A DNA stretch of 64,000 nucleotides from Flavisolibacter ginsenosidimutans (GTDB lineage: Bacteria > Bacteroidota > Bacteroidia > Chitinophagales > Chitinophagaceae), in contig NZ_CP042433.1 in NCBI RefSeq assembly GCF_007970805.1, positions 4,774,001-4,838,000 on the forward strand, given 5' to 3'. Of the stretch, positions 33,233-41,683 are shown piece after piece. How positions within the stretch are numbered: position 1 is the first letter of the stretch; each line of letters begins with the position of its first letter. A program made the position numbers and the translations under genes. The notes beneath the pieces were generated by a model. The model saw only the letters and a list, made by a program, of their open reading frames with translations, was not told the origin of the DNA and did not search any database.

Positions 33233-33551
33233 AAGCAGAAGGTTTTAAAATGAGTAATAAAGGTTTTGGTTTTCTAAATCGGAGAGTGGACGGCCGCTTT
33301 CAAAGGGAGCTCATCAGAAGCGTTGTAAATCTAAACTTATTTTAAAATGATAAAAACAGGGTTGAGAAAATTTTTTTGGAGACCTTTTACACAAACAAAA
33401 TGCATTGCTGTAAACTGTCTGGCCATGTTGGTGCAGCATAAAAAATATCGCGTTATTTTATCTGAAGCCCGCAACCGGAAGCCTGGTTTTTGAAAGCTTA
33501 CAGAAAAGAAAAAGCCGGCTCTTGGCCGGCTTTATAAAAAAGAGAATGCCG
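33233..33551. other. Intergenic region between two T9SS genes
   Basis: 319 bp. It contains the terminator at 33511-33533 and a 24-base segment (33487-33510) that recurs near the rRNA promoters at 54828. The rest is AT-rich upstream sequence with no clear gene. Confidence 0.55.
33511..33533 (-). terminator. Intrinsic terminator
   Basis: Perfect stem AAAGCCGGC / GCCGGCTTT with a 5-base loop, after the stop of the large PHP-domain gene. Confidence 0.85.
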
Positions 33552-36500
33552 TTATTGAACAATCAACTTTTCAGTATAGCCATCGTTTGCACTGACAAAC
33601 TTCAGCAGGTACAAACCTTTGGGCAGTCCGGCAACTGAAACGCGGTTCGTGCCGTTGGAAAGTGTGGTTGTTTTAATCAACTTACCCGAAGCGTTCACCA
33701 GTTGCAGGATCAGTGATTGCGGTACTCCTGATACATTTACAACGACATGATCGCTTGCCGGATTGGGTGAAACAAAAACAGTAAACGCTTTGGCGAAATT
33801 AATTTTAACGACATTGGAATATTCAAATTTGTTATCGTTGTCCACCAACTTCAGCCTGTAATAATTGTTACCCGTTGCCGGTTGCGCATCCACAAAATTG
33901 TAGCTTGTTGGAGCACTTGAATTGCCACGTGCCGTAACGCTGCCAAGGCTCTTAAAGTTTACACCGTCAACCGAACGCTCAACCACGAAATCTTTTGCAT
34001 TGATCTCTTGTGACGTTACCCAATTGAGTTTGGCCGATGTTCCCTGTTTTTCACCGGTAAATGAGGACAATTTAACCGGCAGCACAAAGCCGTTGTTGTC
34101 GTTTCTCGTGTACCAGATCGGCGCCGTTACAATGCGGCTTGTACTGTTGGTAGCGCTGTTGAAATTAGAGATGTCAATGTAATAGTAACCCGTAGCAAGA
34201 TTGGCAAGACCGTTGTCAATGTAATTGTACGTGTTACCGATAACAGAATCAATCTGCACCGGTAGAATGCCGCTTCCTGGCTGACCGTACATTAAACGGA
34301 TCACGGCGTTTGATGTAGTTGTTGTCGCATCCGTTAACGTCGCCAAAATAGCTGGTGCGTAACGGTCGGTAACAACGCTTCCCATACTGAATGTGTTAAT
34401 GCTGAAATCAACTTTCGAATCGCAGTCCTGCGTTGCATAAAAATGCATGTTGCGCATGGCATATACCAGATCGGCTTTTGTGAGCGCAGGCGCCACAACC
34501 GCTGTTCTTGAATACGTGGTATGCCCAAACGTTGTTTTGTGATTGTCATGATCGATGACCGGCCCCAGATGGTAACCTTTTGCCAACAAGGTTTGATAGT
34601 ACCACAAATAACTCATAGACGAACCCGGATTGGAGTACGTCGTGTTGGTAGAAGACGCGGGACCGCTTTCAACGGCCGTAGCCGTGATGGCGCTGTCGGC
34701 AACTGCATTGTAGGGTGAATTCGCCAGGTTGTTGTAATCGGTGAGGTTTGGATGCGCCAACGACGCAAACGTATTGGTTGCAACGTTGTCATTGATCGTT
34801 TTGAATAAACCATTTGCACCGGTGTAATCGTTCTTGGCCACGTAAACATCGTAGTTGTTTGTCGGTCCCCATTCACCGCTGCCGCTTTCCCATCCAAACA
34901 AACTGTTCATGCCGTTGCCGTAAACTACCACGTGGCCACCGCCCGAAATAACGCCCCACTCCATGCCGTACAAAGCAAGGAAAGAAGGATGCGCTGCGGA
35001 AAAATTCGTGGCCTCAGTCAACCCCTGATGATACGTGCTGATTTTGTTGCCCGGGTTATCTGGAGAAGAGAAGTGATTGTGTTCCGATATGCCAAGATAA
35101 TCCATGCACTGTGCCGTCATTGCATAGTTGTAATCATCGGTAGGTGTATAGCCCGGATTGTCCTGGTTGCCGTCTGAATAATCGGAGTGGGAATGCAACG
35201 TGCCAAAGTAATAATTGTAGGTTACTGCGTTAGACGTGGTAATGCTGCCGGTAAGCGGCAAAGTCGTCAAGTATTTTGTTCCGCCGGAACAATTTTTATT
35301 GGCAGCGAAAACAAAGTAATAATAAGTAACACCGGGTGTTAAGCCGGTATTCAGGAAGGTGTTGTTTCCTGAATTGGCAACCACAACACCACCGCCGATA
35401 TTGTCCCCAATAACGTAATCAGTGTTATCGGAAGGAGTGGCAGAGAGCGTAGCCGCTGTGCTTCTTACAACCAAATAATCATCTGCACCCATGCCCGAAG
35501 CGTACGTACCTGAAACGGCCGTATTTGACGTTCTCAAAAACAGATTGGAAGGCTGAGCACCCGGTGTTACGCACGGAGGCAGGGGCTGTGTAGCAGTTGA
35601 TGCTGTTAATGGCGATGCGCTGTTAAAAGCAGGGCCGTTTACACAGGCTTGTGCGTTGGCACTAAAGACAAAAAAGTAATAGGTTGTATTGGGCGAAAGA
35701 TTCGATGCGGTAAACGAAGTTGCGCCGCTTCTTTGCACCACAATTCCATTGCCCAATACTTCGCCAGTACTATAAGCATGACCGTCAACGGGTGCATTGC
35801 TCAGTGTTGCGCTTGTGGAGCGAACAACCAAAAATTCGCTGGCTGTATTGGCGGTAAAAGAACCTTGAATGCTGTTGGTTGTCGTTGTGCTAAACGTCAG
35901 GTTCGTTGGCTGATCGGTCGGTGCTGCACAAGGCGGTAAACCGGCTGTAGTGGAGGCTTGTCCGGTTAAAATAGTCGAAGTATTGTACAATGGACCACCT
36001 GTGCAAACAGCGTTTGCCGCAAATATAAAAAAGTAGTATTGTGTAGAAGCAGACAAGCCTGTTGCGGTAAAACTCGTTCCGTTGGATTTTGCCACTACTG
36101 TTCCGTCCCCAACGTTATCCCCAACGTTGTAGATACTTCCGTTCACTGGATTTGAGGTGAGCGAATTGTTTGTACTGGCAATGACAAGATATTGGTCTGC
36201 CGCAGGGCTGGCAGCCGTAAAACTGCCGGCAATGCTTACATCGGTAATGGTTCCGAATGTTAGCGACGTGGGCGCACCGGTTGGCGCTACGCAAGGAGTC
36301 GTTGCAACAGCGGTTATTGTAATGTTGTCAATGCTAAGTTTTGGACGGGAGCCCGTCGTGCCACCCGTGCCGTTGTAAAAGTAGAACCGGAGTCTTGCCG
36401 TAGCACTGTTGTTAAACGATGCGGGCAAGACAATGTTCGTTTTGGAGCCGCTGATCGGTGCGTTGTTTGTAAAGTTTAAAACGTTGGTGACTTCTGAGAA

Positions 36501-38516
36501 ATTTACCCCGTCGGTAGTTGCATAAACCCGAAGCGAAGCGTTGCGGTTGCCGGTTGAATTGTTCAGCGATTGATAATCGAAGCTTAAGGTTCCGGCATTG
36601 ACACCTGTAAAGTTAAGGTATAAATCAAATGCCGTTGATGTCGTATTGTCTGTGGCTCCGGTTGATAACAATACGATGGACTGCGACGGATTTGTTTGTT
36701 GGTCTGTTCCTCTTTGCACGCCGCTACCCGAAAGGTTGGTTTGAAAAACGGTATTGGCTGTTATGTTGCCCGGGTCGTAGATAGCATTTGTATTTGTACT
36801 AATGGCCTGCGCAAAATGTTCGGCACCAATACCGCCGGCAAAAAAGTCTCCCCAGTTGGCAATGTCCGTAAAGGTTTCCGTATATGTAAAGTTGGGTTGA
36901 GACGACATTACTACTGGCTGCGTTGCGATGGTAAAGGCTTGTTGTGCGCCATAAGATGTTCCAGCACTCGTGGTAACGTAAGCACGGTAATAATACCTGC
37001 GGTTTGGTTGAAGGCCCGTGAGCTGCGCACTGAAATTTCCACCCGATAAATTTGTTGCCTGCAATTGTGTTCCTGATCCGGTTGGGAAATTGGCGGTAAT
37101 GCTGTATTCAAAACCATAAGCTGTAACCGCGCTGCACCCGGTACTTGTGATCGAGCCGTTCATGGTAGCGCTTGTGCCCGAAACATTATTGCTGCCGGTA
37201 CTTGCAGCAGCGGGTGTATTAATTCCGCTTCCCGTTACAGGTTCGTTGATGGCCGTTGCACCTCCACCGCTTACCGGAATACTGCCGTTATAAGACTGAA
37301 CCGCCGTCGGCGTGAACTCTACATAAATTGGCTTTGCCGAGAAACCGCTGCCTGTGTATGTGAAACTGATTGAACTGGTGTAAGGCCCGCCACTGGTTTC
37401 CGAGAAGCTAAAGCCGGTCAAAGGGCCAACAGTAATTGCGGTGCCGTCAAGATTAGAACCATCCAACGTAAAACTGTTTGGTCCTCCGGTATTGTTTATA
37501 CAAACGTTTCCAAAATCCGCCAGGGCCGAAGCGCTGATAGCCGGTACGCCGGCCGCGGCTCTATTCACAACAACGGTATATGTTTTTATCGTTGTCCCGT
37601 TTTGTGCTGTTACGTCTACATTGATGGTGTTGTTGCCGACGATCAGGGAAATTGGTGTTGACGCTGTCCCGCTGGCAACGGTTGTGCCGTTGACTTTTAT
37701 TGTTGCGTTTGCGTCGGCAGCGGTTGGCGTTACTGTAATAGAGGTTGTGCTATTGCTAACCGAAGCTGTGTAGGATGTAGTGGCAGATGCAAACGGAGGC
37801 GCGAGTGTGCCTGTACTTAAAACCAAGTTGGAAAGATCAGCATTGACTGATGCAACGAGTGTAGGCGTAATGGTAATGTCATCAATTGCTAAACCCGGAC
37901 TTGTGCTTCCGGTTTTTGTCCAGCGCAGCCATATTTCCTGTCCAGCTGCAAGCGAAATTGGCAGGTTGCCGCTGATCGCAACCTGATTAGCCGCCACGTT
38001 ACCGTCCAACGCACCTGCTGTGCCGGTCTTAGGCGCGGTAAAATTAAAGGCAGTGTTGGCCGTCCAGGTTCCTGTGGTTAGTGATGTGGCACCGATTTGA
38101 TAGTCGAAGACAAGCACGTGTGCGTTCGTGGTTTGTCGCCATTGCTCACCAGTAAAACTGATGGCTAGATTGGAAATTGCAAACCCGGTATTGTTCACAA
38201 TGCGAACGCCAATGTTGACGGTTGTCGTTGAACCGGATGTCAAAGCTCCCAAAGCTCTTTCATTTGTAGCCGATGCTCCATAACTGTACAAAGCACCGGT
38301 GGTACTGCCTCCGTTGTCACCAATATAAGCAACACGATTGGTGTACCATCCAACGATTGTGGAGTTGTCCGTCCAGGTGTTCGTGCCCGAGTTGGCGAGC
38401 GAATTAAAATTCTGTGTGTAGGACGCCGAAGACGTAAGCGAGACTTGTGAAAAAGCCCTGCTGCTTAACGTTAGAAGCGCCAGCAACAAAAAGAATAGTG
38501 TAGATGATTTTCTCAT
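33552..38516 (-). CDS. Large T9SS-sorted protein with PHP phosphoesterase domain
   Basis: 1654 residues. After the signal peptide, residues 25-215 share the N-terminal domain of the neighbour at 30830 (YTQNFNSLANSGTNTW). At 225-320 is a cadherin-like beta-sandwich (ADLSNLVLSTGTLAPPF). Later come beta-sandwich units and three tandem Fn3-like repeats of about 115 residues, each opening C-x-x-P and containing YYFF/YYFV (about 740-1095). From about 1103 to 1400 lies a PHP domain: TLHSHSDYSDG, GISEHNHF, LYGMEW, SLAHPN and IDHDNH supply the metal-binding histidines and acids. A final Fn3-like unit and sorting domain (FVSPNPASDHVVVNVSG) complete it. It is expected at the cell surface as a metal-dependent phosphoesterase on an unknown phosphorylated substrate. 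Confidence 0.88.
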   Translation of the reverse strand: MRKSSTLFFLLLALLTLSSRAFSQVSLTSSASYTQNFNSLANSGTNTWTDNSTIVGWYTNRVAYIGDNGGSTTGALYSYGASATNERALGALTSGSTTTVNIGVRIVNNTGFAISNLAISFTGEQWRQTTNAHVLVFDYQIGATSLTTGTWTANTAFNFTAPKTGTAGALDGNVAANQVAISGNLPISLAAGQEIWLRWTKTGSTSPGLAIDDITITPTLVASVNADLSNLVLSTGTLAPPFASATTSYTASVSNSTTSITVTPTAADANATIKVNGTTVASGTASTPISLIVGNNTINVDVTAQNGTTIKTYTVVVNRAAAGVPAISASALADFGNVCINNTGGPNSFTLDGSNLDGTAITVGPLTGFSFSETSGGPYTSSISFTYTGSGFSAKPIYVEFTPTAVQSYNGSIPVSGGGATAINEPVTGSGINTPAAASTGSNNVSGTSATMNGSITSTGCSAVTAYGFEYSITANFPTGSGTQLQATNLSGGNFSAQLTGLQPNRRYYYRAYVTTSAGTSYGAQQAFTIATQPVVMSSQPNFTYTETFTDIANWGDFFAGGIGAEHFAQAISTNTNAIYDPGNITANTVFQTNLSGSGVQRGTDQQTNPSQSIVLLSTGATDNTTSTAFDLYLNFTGVNAGTLSFDYQSLNNSTGNRNASLRVYATTDGVNFSEVTNVLNFTNNAPISGSKTNIVLPASFNNSATARLRFYFYNGTGGTTGSRPKLSIDNITITAVATTPCVAPTGAPTSLTFGTITDVSIAGSFTAASPAADQYLVIASTNNSLTSNPVNGSIYNVGDNVGDGTVVAKSNGTSFTATGLSASTQYYFFIFAANAVCTGGPLYNTSTILTGQASTTAGLPPCAAPTDQPTNLTFSTTTTNSIQGSFTANTASEFLVVRSTSATLSNAPVDGHAYSTGEVLGNGIVVQRSGATSFTASNLSPNTTYYFFVFSANAQACVNGPAFNSASPLTASTATQPLPPCVTPGAQPSNLFLRTSNTAVSGTYASGMGADDYLVVRSTAATLSATPSDNTDYVIGDNIGGGVVVANSGNNTFLNTGLTPGVTYYYFVFAANKNCSGGTKYLTTLPLTGSITTSNAVTYNYYFGTLHSHSDYSDGNQDNPGYTPTDDYNYAMTAQCMDYLGISEHNHFSSPDNPGNKISTYHQGLTEATNFSAAHPSFLALYGMEWGVISGGGHVVVYGNGMNSLFGWESGSGEWGPTNNYDVYVAKNDYTGANGLFKTINDNVATNTFASLAHPNLTDYNNLANSPYNAVADSAITATAVESGPASSTNTTYSNPGSSMSYLWYYQTLLAKGYHLGPVIDHDNHKTTFGHTTYSRTAVVAPALTKADLVYAMRNMHFYATQDCDSKVDFSINTFSMGSVVTDRYAPAILATLTDATTTTSNAVIRLMYGQPGSGILPVQIDSVIGNTYNYIDNGLANLATGYYYIDISNFNSATNSTSRIVTAPIWYTRNDNNGFVLPVKLSSFTGEKQGTSAKLNWVTSQEINAKDFVVERSVDGVNFKSLGSVTARGNSSAPTSYNFVDAQPATGNNYYRLKLVDNDNKFEYSNVVKINFAKAFTVFVSPNPASDHVVVNVSGVPQSLILQLVNASGKLIKTTTLSNGTNRVSVAGLPKGLYLLKFVSANDGYTEKLIVQ

Positions 38517-38824
38517 ACCGCGTGTTTGTGTGTAATAGATGAGGAATTATAAAGAGGTGTTTGGGGTTTGAAAGCTGCAGCAACGGTGATAGACTTTCCG
38601 CTTATTGACAACGAAGACGTGCATTACAAAAATTCCTTGCATAGGTTGCTTGTAATAAAGTTTGCAAAGGCCGGCGTAGGGAGGAAAGGTTTTTACAAAG
38701 GAGAGAGGAAATGCGAAAATCAAATATAGCGGAAAATGCAAGCCCCAAGCGGGTTTGCGCATTAATTAATTGCAACCGGACACATAATTTTTTCCGTTGA
38801 ATTGTAAAGCCTTTTTACACAACA
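38517..38824. other. Intergenic region without clear features
   Basis: 308 bp between the large T9SS gene start and the recJ stop, both on the minus strand. I see no stable hairpin, promoter consensus or convincing small gene. Confidence 0.5.
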
Positions 38825-40522
38825 TTAAAGGCTTGATCTTAGATCCAGAACTTTTAGCTGCAGGTTTTTTTCGCCGTTGAATTCATTTTCGTCAATCTTA
38901 AAAACAAGGTCAAACGGGTGGTTCGAAAGAAGCAACGGCATCTTGTCGGCCATATTAAAACCAATGCCGGTAAATGTGTGGTGGCCTTGCCTGACTACGA
39001 ACCGCAGATGCACGTCTTTTACAATTTTGCTCCAGCCCGTATTCGTTACGTTGCGGGCACAAAAAGTAGGTGACATGTTCTCGGGGCCAAAGGGTTCCAT
39101 CTGGCAAAGAATGTCGTAAAATGATTTTTTGATGTCGGTAAAATTGATCTCGGCATCAATCACAATTTCGGGAACCAACAGATCAGGGTGAATGGTGGCC
39201 TCAACTACCTCTTCAAACTTTCGCGAAAAGTCATCCACCTTGCCGGCTTCCATCGTCATTCCTGCGGCGTAAAAATGGCCGCCGTAGCCAAGCAGTAAAT
39301 CTTTGCATTGGTGAATGGCCTCGTACACATTAAAGCCCGAAACGCTGCGGGCGGAACCGGCCACATAATCGCCACTCTGCGTGAGTACAATGGTGGGACG
39401 ATAGTAATGATCAATCAATCTTGACGCAACAATGCCGACAACGCCTTTGTGCCAGTGCGGTTGGTAAAGCACGGTACTTTTTCGTTTGATTAAAACTTCA
39501 TCGTTAAGCAAGGTCAGTGCTTCTTCGGTGATGTTGGTATCGGCTTCGCGGCGGTTGGTATTGTCGTCGTTCAATTGTTCGGCCCAGTTCAACGCTTCTT
39601 CATAGGTTTCCGATACAAACATCAGCACTGCTTTGCGGGCATCATCCATACGGCCAGCCGCATTTACCCGCGGCGCAATAACGAAGACCAAATTGGTGAT
39701 GTGAAATTCTTTTTTAAAGGCACTCAAAAAGCCCAATGCCTTTATGCCGAAGTTTGGATCACGGTTGGCTTTCTGCAAACCATAATAAGCCAGAATGCGG
39801 TTTTCGCCGGTAATTGGAACAATGTCCGCCGCAATGGCCGTTGCCACCAAGTCCAAATACTTATGCGGAGTGTCATCGGGCAGATGCAAAGCCTTGCACA
39901 GCGCCGTAATTAGTTTGTAGCCCACGCCGCAACCGCACAATTCTTTGTAAGGGTAAGCGCAATCCTTTTGCTTTGGATTGAGAATAGCTACCGCAGGCGG
40001 CAACACGTCATCGGGCAAGTGGTGATCGCAAACGATGAAGTCAACGCATAGTTCTTTTGCGTAAGCAATTAACTCGACCGACTTGATGCCGCAGTCGAGC
40101 GAAACAATCAGGTTGTATTTGTTGTCGGCGGCAAAATCAATTCCTGCTTTGCTTACGCCGTAGCCTTCGCGGTAGCGGTGCGGAATGTAAAATTCGGTTT
40201 GCGGATGGATGCTTTTCAGGAACTGGTAAAGGCAAGCGACGGCCGTTGTTCCGTCCACGTCGTAATCGCCAAAGACCAAAATTTTTTCTCCTTGTTCAAA
40301 GGCGTGAAGAATTCGATCAACGGCCCTTTGCATGTCCTTCATTAAAAACGGATCGTGCAAATCGGACAATTGCGGCCGGAAAAATCTTTTAGCCGCTTCG
40401 TAGGTTTCGATGCCACGCTGAACGAGGATATTGCAAAGCACGGGATGAACCTTTAGCTCTTTGAAAAGAGCCGCTGCCTTGTCTTTATTAGCCGTTTGCA
40501 ATCGCCAGCGTTTTTCCCGCAT
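38825..40522 (-). CDS. recJ: Single-stranded-DNA-specific exonuclease RecJ
   Basis: 565 residues, normal length. The DHH-family motifs are present: VFGDYDVDGTTAVACL near residue 85, SLDCGIKS, VCDHHLPDD, and PRVNAAGRMDDA; the DHHA1 domain has LLGYGGHFYAAGMTME. The C-terminal OB-like part (EPFGPENMSPTFCARNV) follows. It degrades single-stranded DNA 5' to 3' in recombination and mismatch repair, in the cytosol. Its start lies 3 bp after the stop of the polyprenyl synthase gene, so they are co-transcribed. Confidence 0.97.
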   Translation of the reverse strand: MREKRWRLQTANKDKAAALFKELKVHPVLCNILVQRGIETYEAAKRFFRPQLSDLHDPFLMKDMQRAVDRILHAFEQGEKILVFGDYDVDGTTAVACLYQFLKSIHPQTEFYIPHRYREGYGVSKAGIDFAADNKYNLIVSLDCGIKSVELIAYAKELCVDFIVCDHHLPDDVLPPAVAILNPKQKDCAYPYKELCGCGVGYKLITALCKALHLPDDTPHKYLDLVATAIAADIVPITGENRILAYYGLQKANRDPNFGIKALGFLSAFKKEFHITNLVFVIAPRVNAAGRMDDARKAVLMFVSETYEEALNWAEQLNDDNTNRREADTNITEEALTLLNDEVLIKRKSTVLYQPHWHKGVVGIVASRLIDHYYRPTIVLTQSGDYVAGSARSVSGFNVYEAIHQCKDLLLGYGGHFYAAGMTMEAGKVDDFSRKFEEVVEATIHPDLLVPEIVIDAEINFTDIKKSFYDILCQMEPFGPENMSPTFCARNVTNTGWSKIVKDVHLRFVVRQGHHTFTGIGFNMADKMPLLLSNHPFDLVFKIDENEFNGEKNLQLKVLDLRSSL

Positions 40523-40525
40523 GAA

Positions 40526-41488
40526 TTAATATTTTCGGTCGGTTACAAAATTCACCAGTTCTTCAAAACCATCCCGGATTGGTGAAGGCGGAAAGCCGTG
40601 CAGGATCGTTAAGGCCTGCTGCTTAAACTCGTTCATTTTGCCAACGGTGTAATCAATGCCACCCGATTTTCGCACCACCTCGGCAACGTAAGCAATTTTT
40701 GATTTGCGTGTGTTCTCGTTTTTTACAATGTAAATCAGTTCGCGCCGGGTTTGCTTGTCAATCTTGTTAAGTGTGTAAATCAAAGGCAAGGTTAGTTTTT
40801 TTTCTTTGATGTCATTGCCCGTTGGTTTGCCGATGTTGTTTGAAGTGTAATCAAACAGATCGTCTTTGATTTGAAAGGCCATTCCGACCTTTTCGCCAAA
40901 AGCCTTCATTTTTTCAGTGAGTTCAACGTTTCCTGACACCGACCAGGCCCCGGCCCCGCAGGCCGAAGAAAGCAGGGAGGCCGTTTTGTTTTTGATGATC
41001 TCAAAATAAGTTTCCTCGTCAATGTTCAAGGAACGGGACTTTTCCATTTGCAACAGTTCGCCTTCGCTCATGCAGCGCACGGCTTCGGACAAAATTTTGA
41101 GGATTTCAAAGTCATTGTTGTCCAACGAAAGCAACAGTCCTTTGGCCAGCAAGTAATCACCGATGAGTACCGAGGCTTTATTTTTCCACAAAGCATACAC
41201 CGAAAAAAAGCCTCTGCGTTCCAGCGAATCATCTACTACATCATCGTGTACAAGTGTAGCCGTATGCAAGAGCTCAACCAGTGATGCGGCGCGGTAAGTT
41301 GAGTCGTTGACCTGGCCGCAAAGTTTGGCCGATAAAAACACAAACATCGGCCGTATCTGCTTTCCCTTGCGCTTAACCACATACCCCATAATGCGGTCAA
41401 GCATTGAAACACGACTCTTCGCAGCATCTTTAAATTTCTTCTCGAAAAGGGCTAATTCTGCTTCAATTAGACTGAGGGGTAATTTCAT
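40526..41488 (-). CDS. Polyprenyl (trans-isoprenyl) diphosphate synthase
   Basis: 320 residues from the ATG at 41488. Both aspartate-rich motifs are present: LVHDDVVDDSLERRG (first) and FQIKDDLFDY (second). KRKGKQIRP binds the diphosphate. It elongates allylic diphosphates with isopentenyl diphosphate, most likely to octaprenyl-size products for menaquinone, as in other Bacteroidota. It is co-transcribed with recJ and divergent from the OmpA-like gene at 41684. Confidence 0.95.
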   Translation of the reverse strand: MKLPLSLIEAELALFEKKFKDAAKSRVSMLDRIMGYVVKRKGKQIRPMFVFLSAKLCGQVNDSTYRAASLVELLHTATLVHDDVVDDSLERRGFFSVYALWKNKASVLIGDYLLAKGLLLSLDNNDFEILKILSEAVRCMSEGELLQMEKSRSLNIDEETYFEIIKNKTASLLSSACGAGAWSVSGNVELTEKMKAFGEKVGMAFQIKDDLFDYTSNNIGKPTGNDIKEKKLTLPLIYTLNKIDKQTRRELIYIVKNENTRKSKIAYVAEVVRKSGGIDYTVGKMNEFKQQALTILHGFPPSPIRDGFEELVNFVTDRKY

Positions 41489-41611
41489 GTATAACACCAA
41501 AAGTAATTATGGACGGAACAACATTGTAAACGATGGTACAAGAATTGCAATTTTGCGCTGGCAAGAGATGAAATTGACGTGGTTTACAAAGCGCTTTGAA
41601 AGAAAGAAGAA

Positions 41612-41642
41612 TTTGGTAGTTCTATGTCAATTTATATTTTTG
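41612..41642 (+). promoter_or_regulatory. Housekeeping sigma promoter of the OmpA-like gene
   Basis: -33 element TTTG (41612-41615) and -7 element TATTTTTG (41635-41642) separated by 19 bases, an ideal Bacteroidota arrangement. The ATG lies 41 bases downstream of the -7 box. Confidence 0.8.
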
Positions 41643-41683
41643 CCGGAGATTAGGACATTGTTTTTAAAATTTAATCAATAGTT

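Noticed and set aside
35215..36300. Three tandem repeats in the PHP protein gene as a possible recombination-driven DNA repeat
   Set aside because: The repeats are divergent at the nucleotide level and are explained by protein Fn3-like domains.
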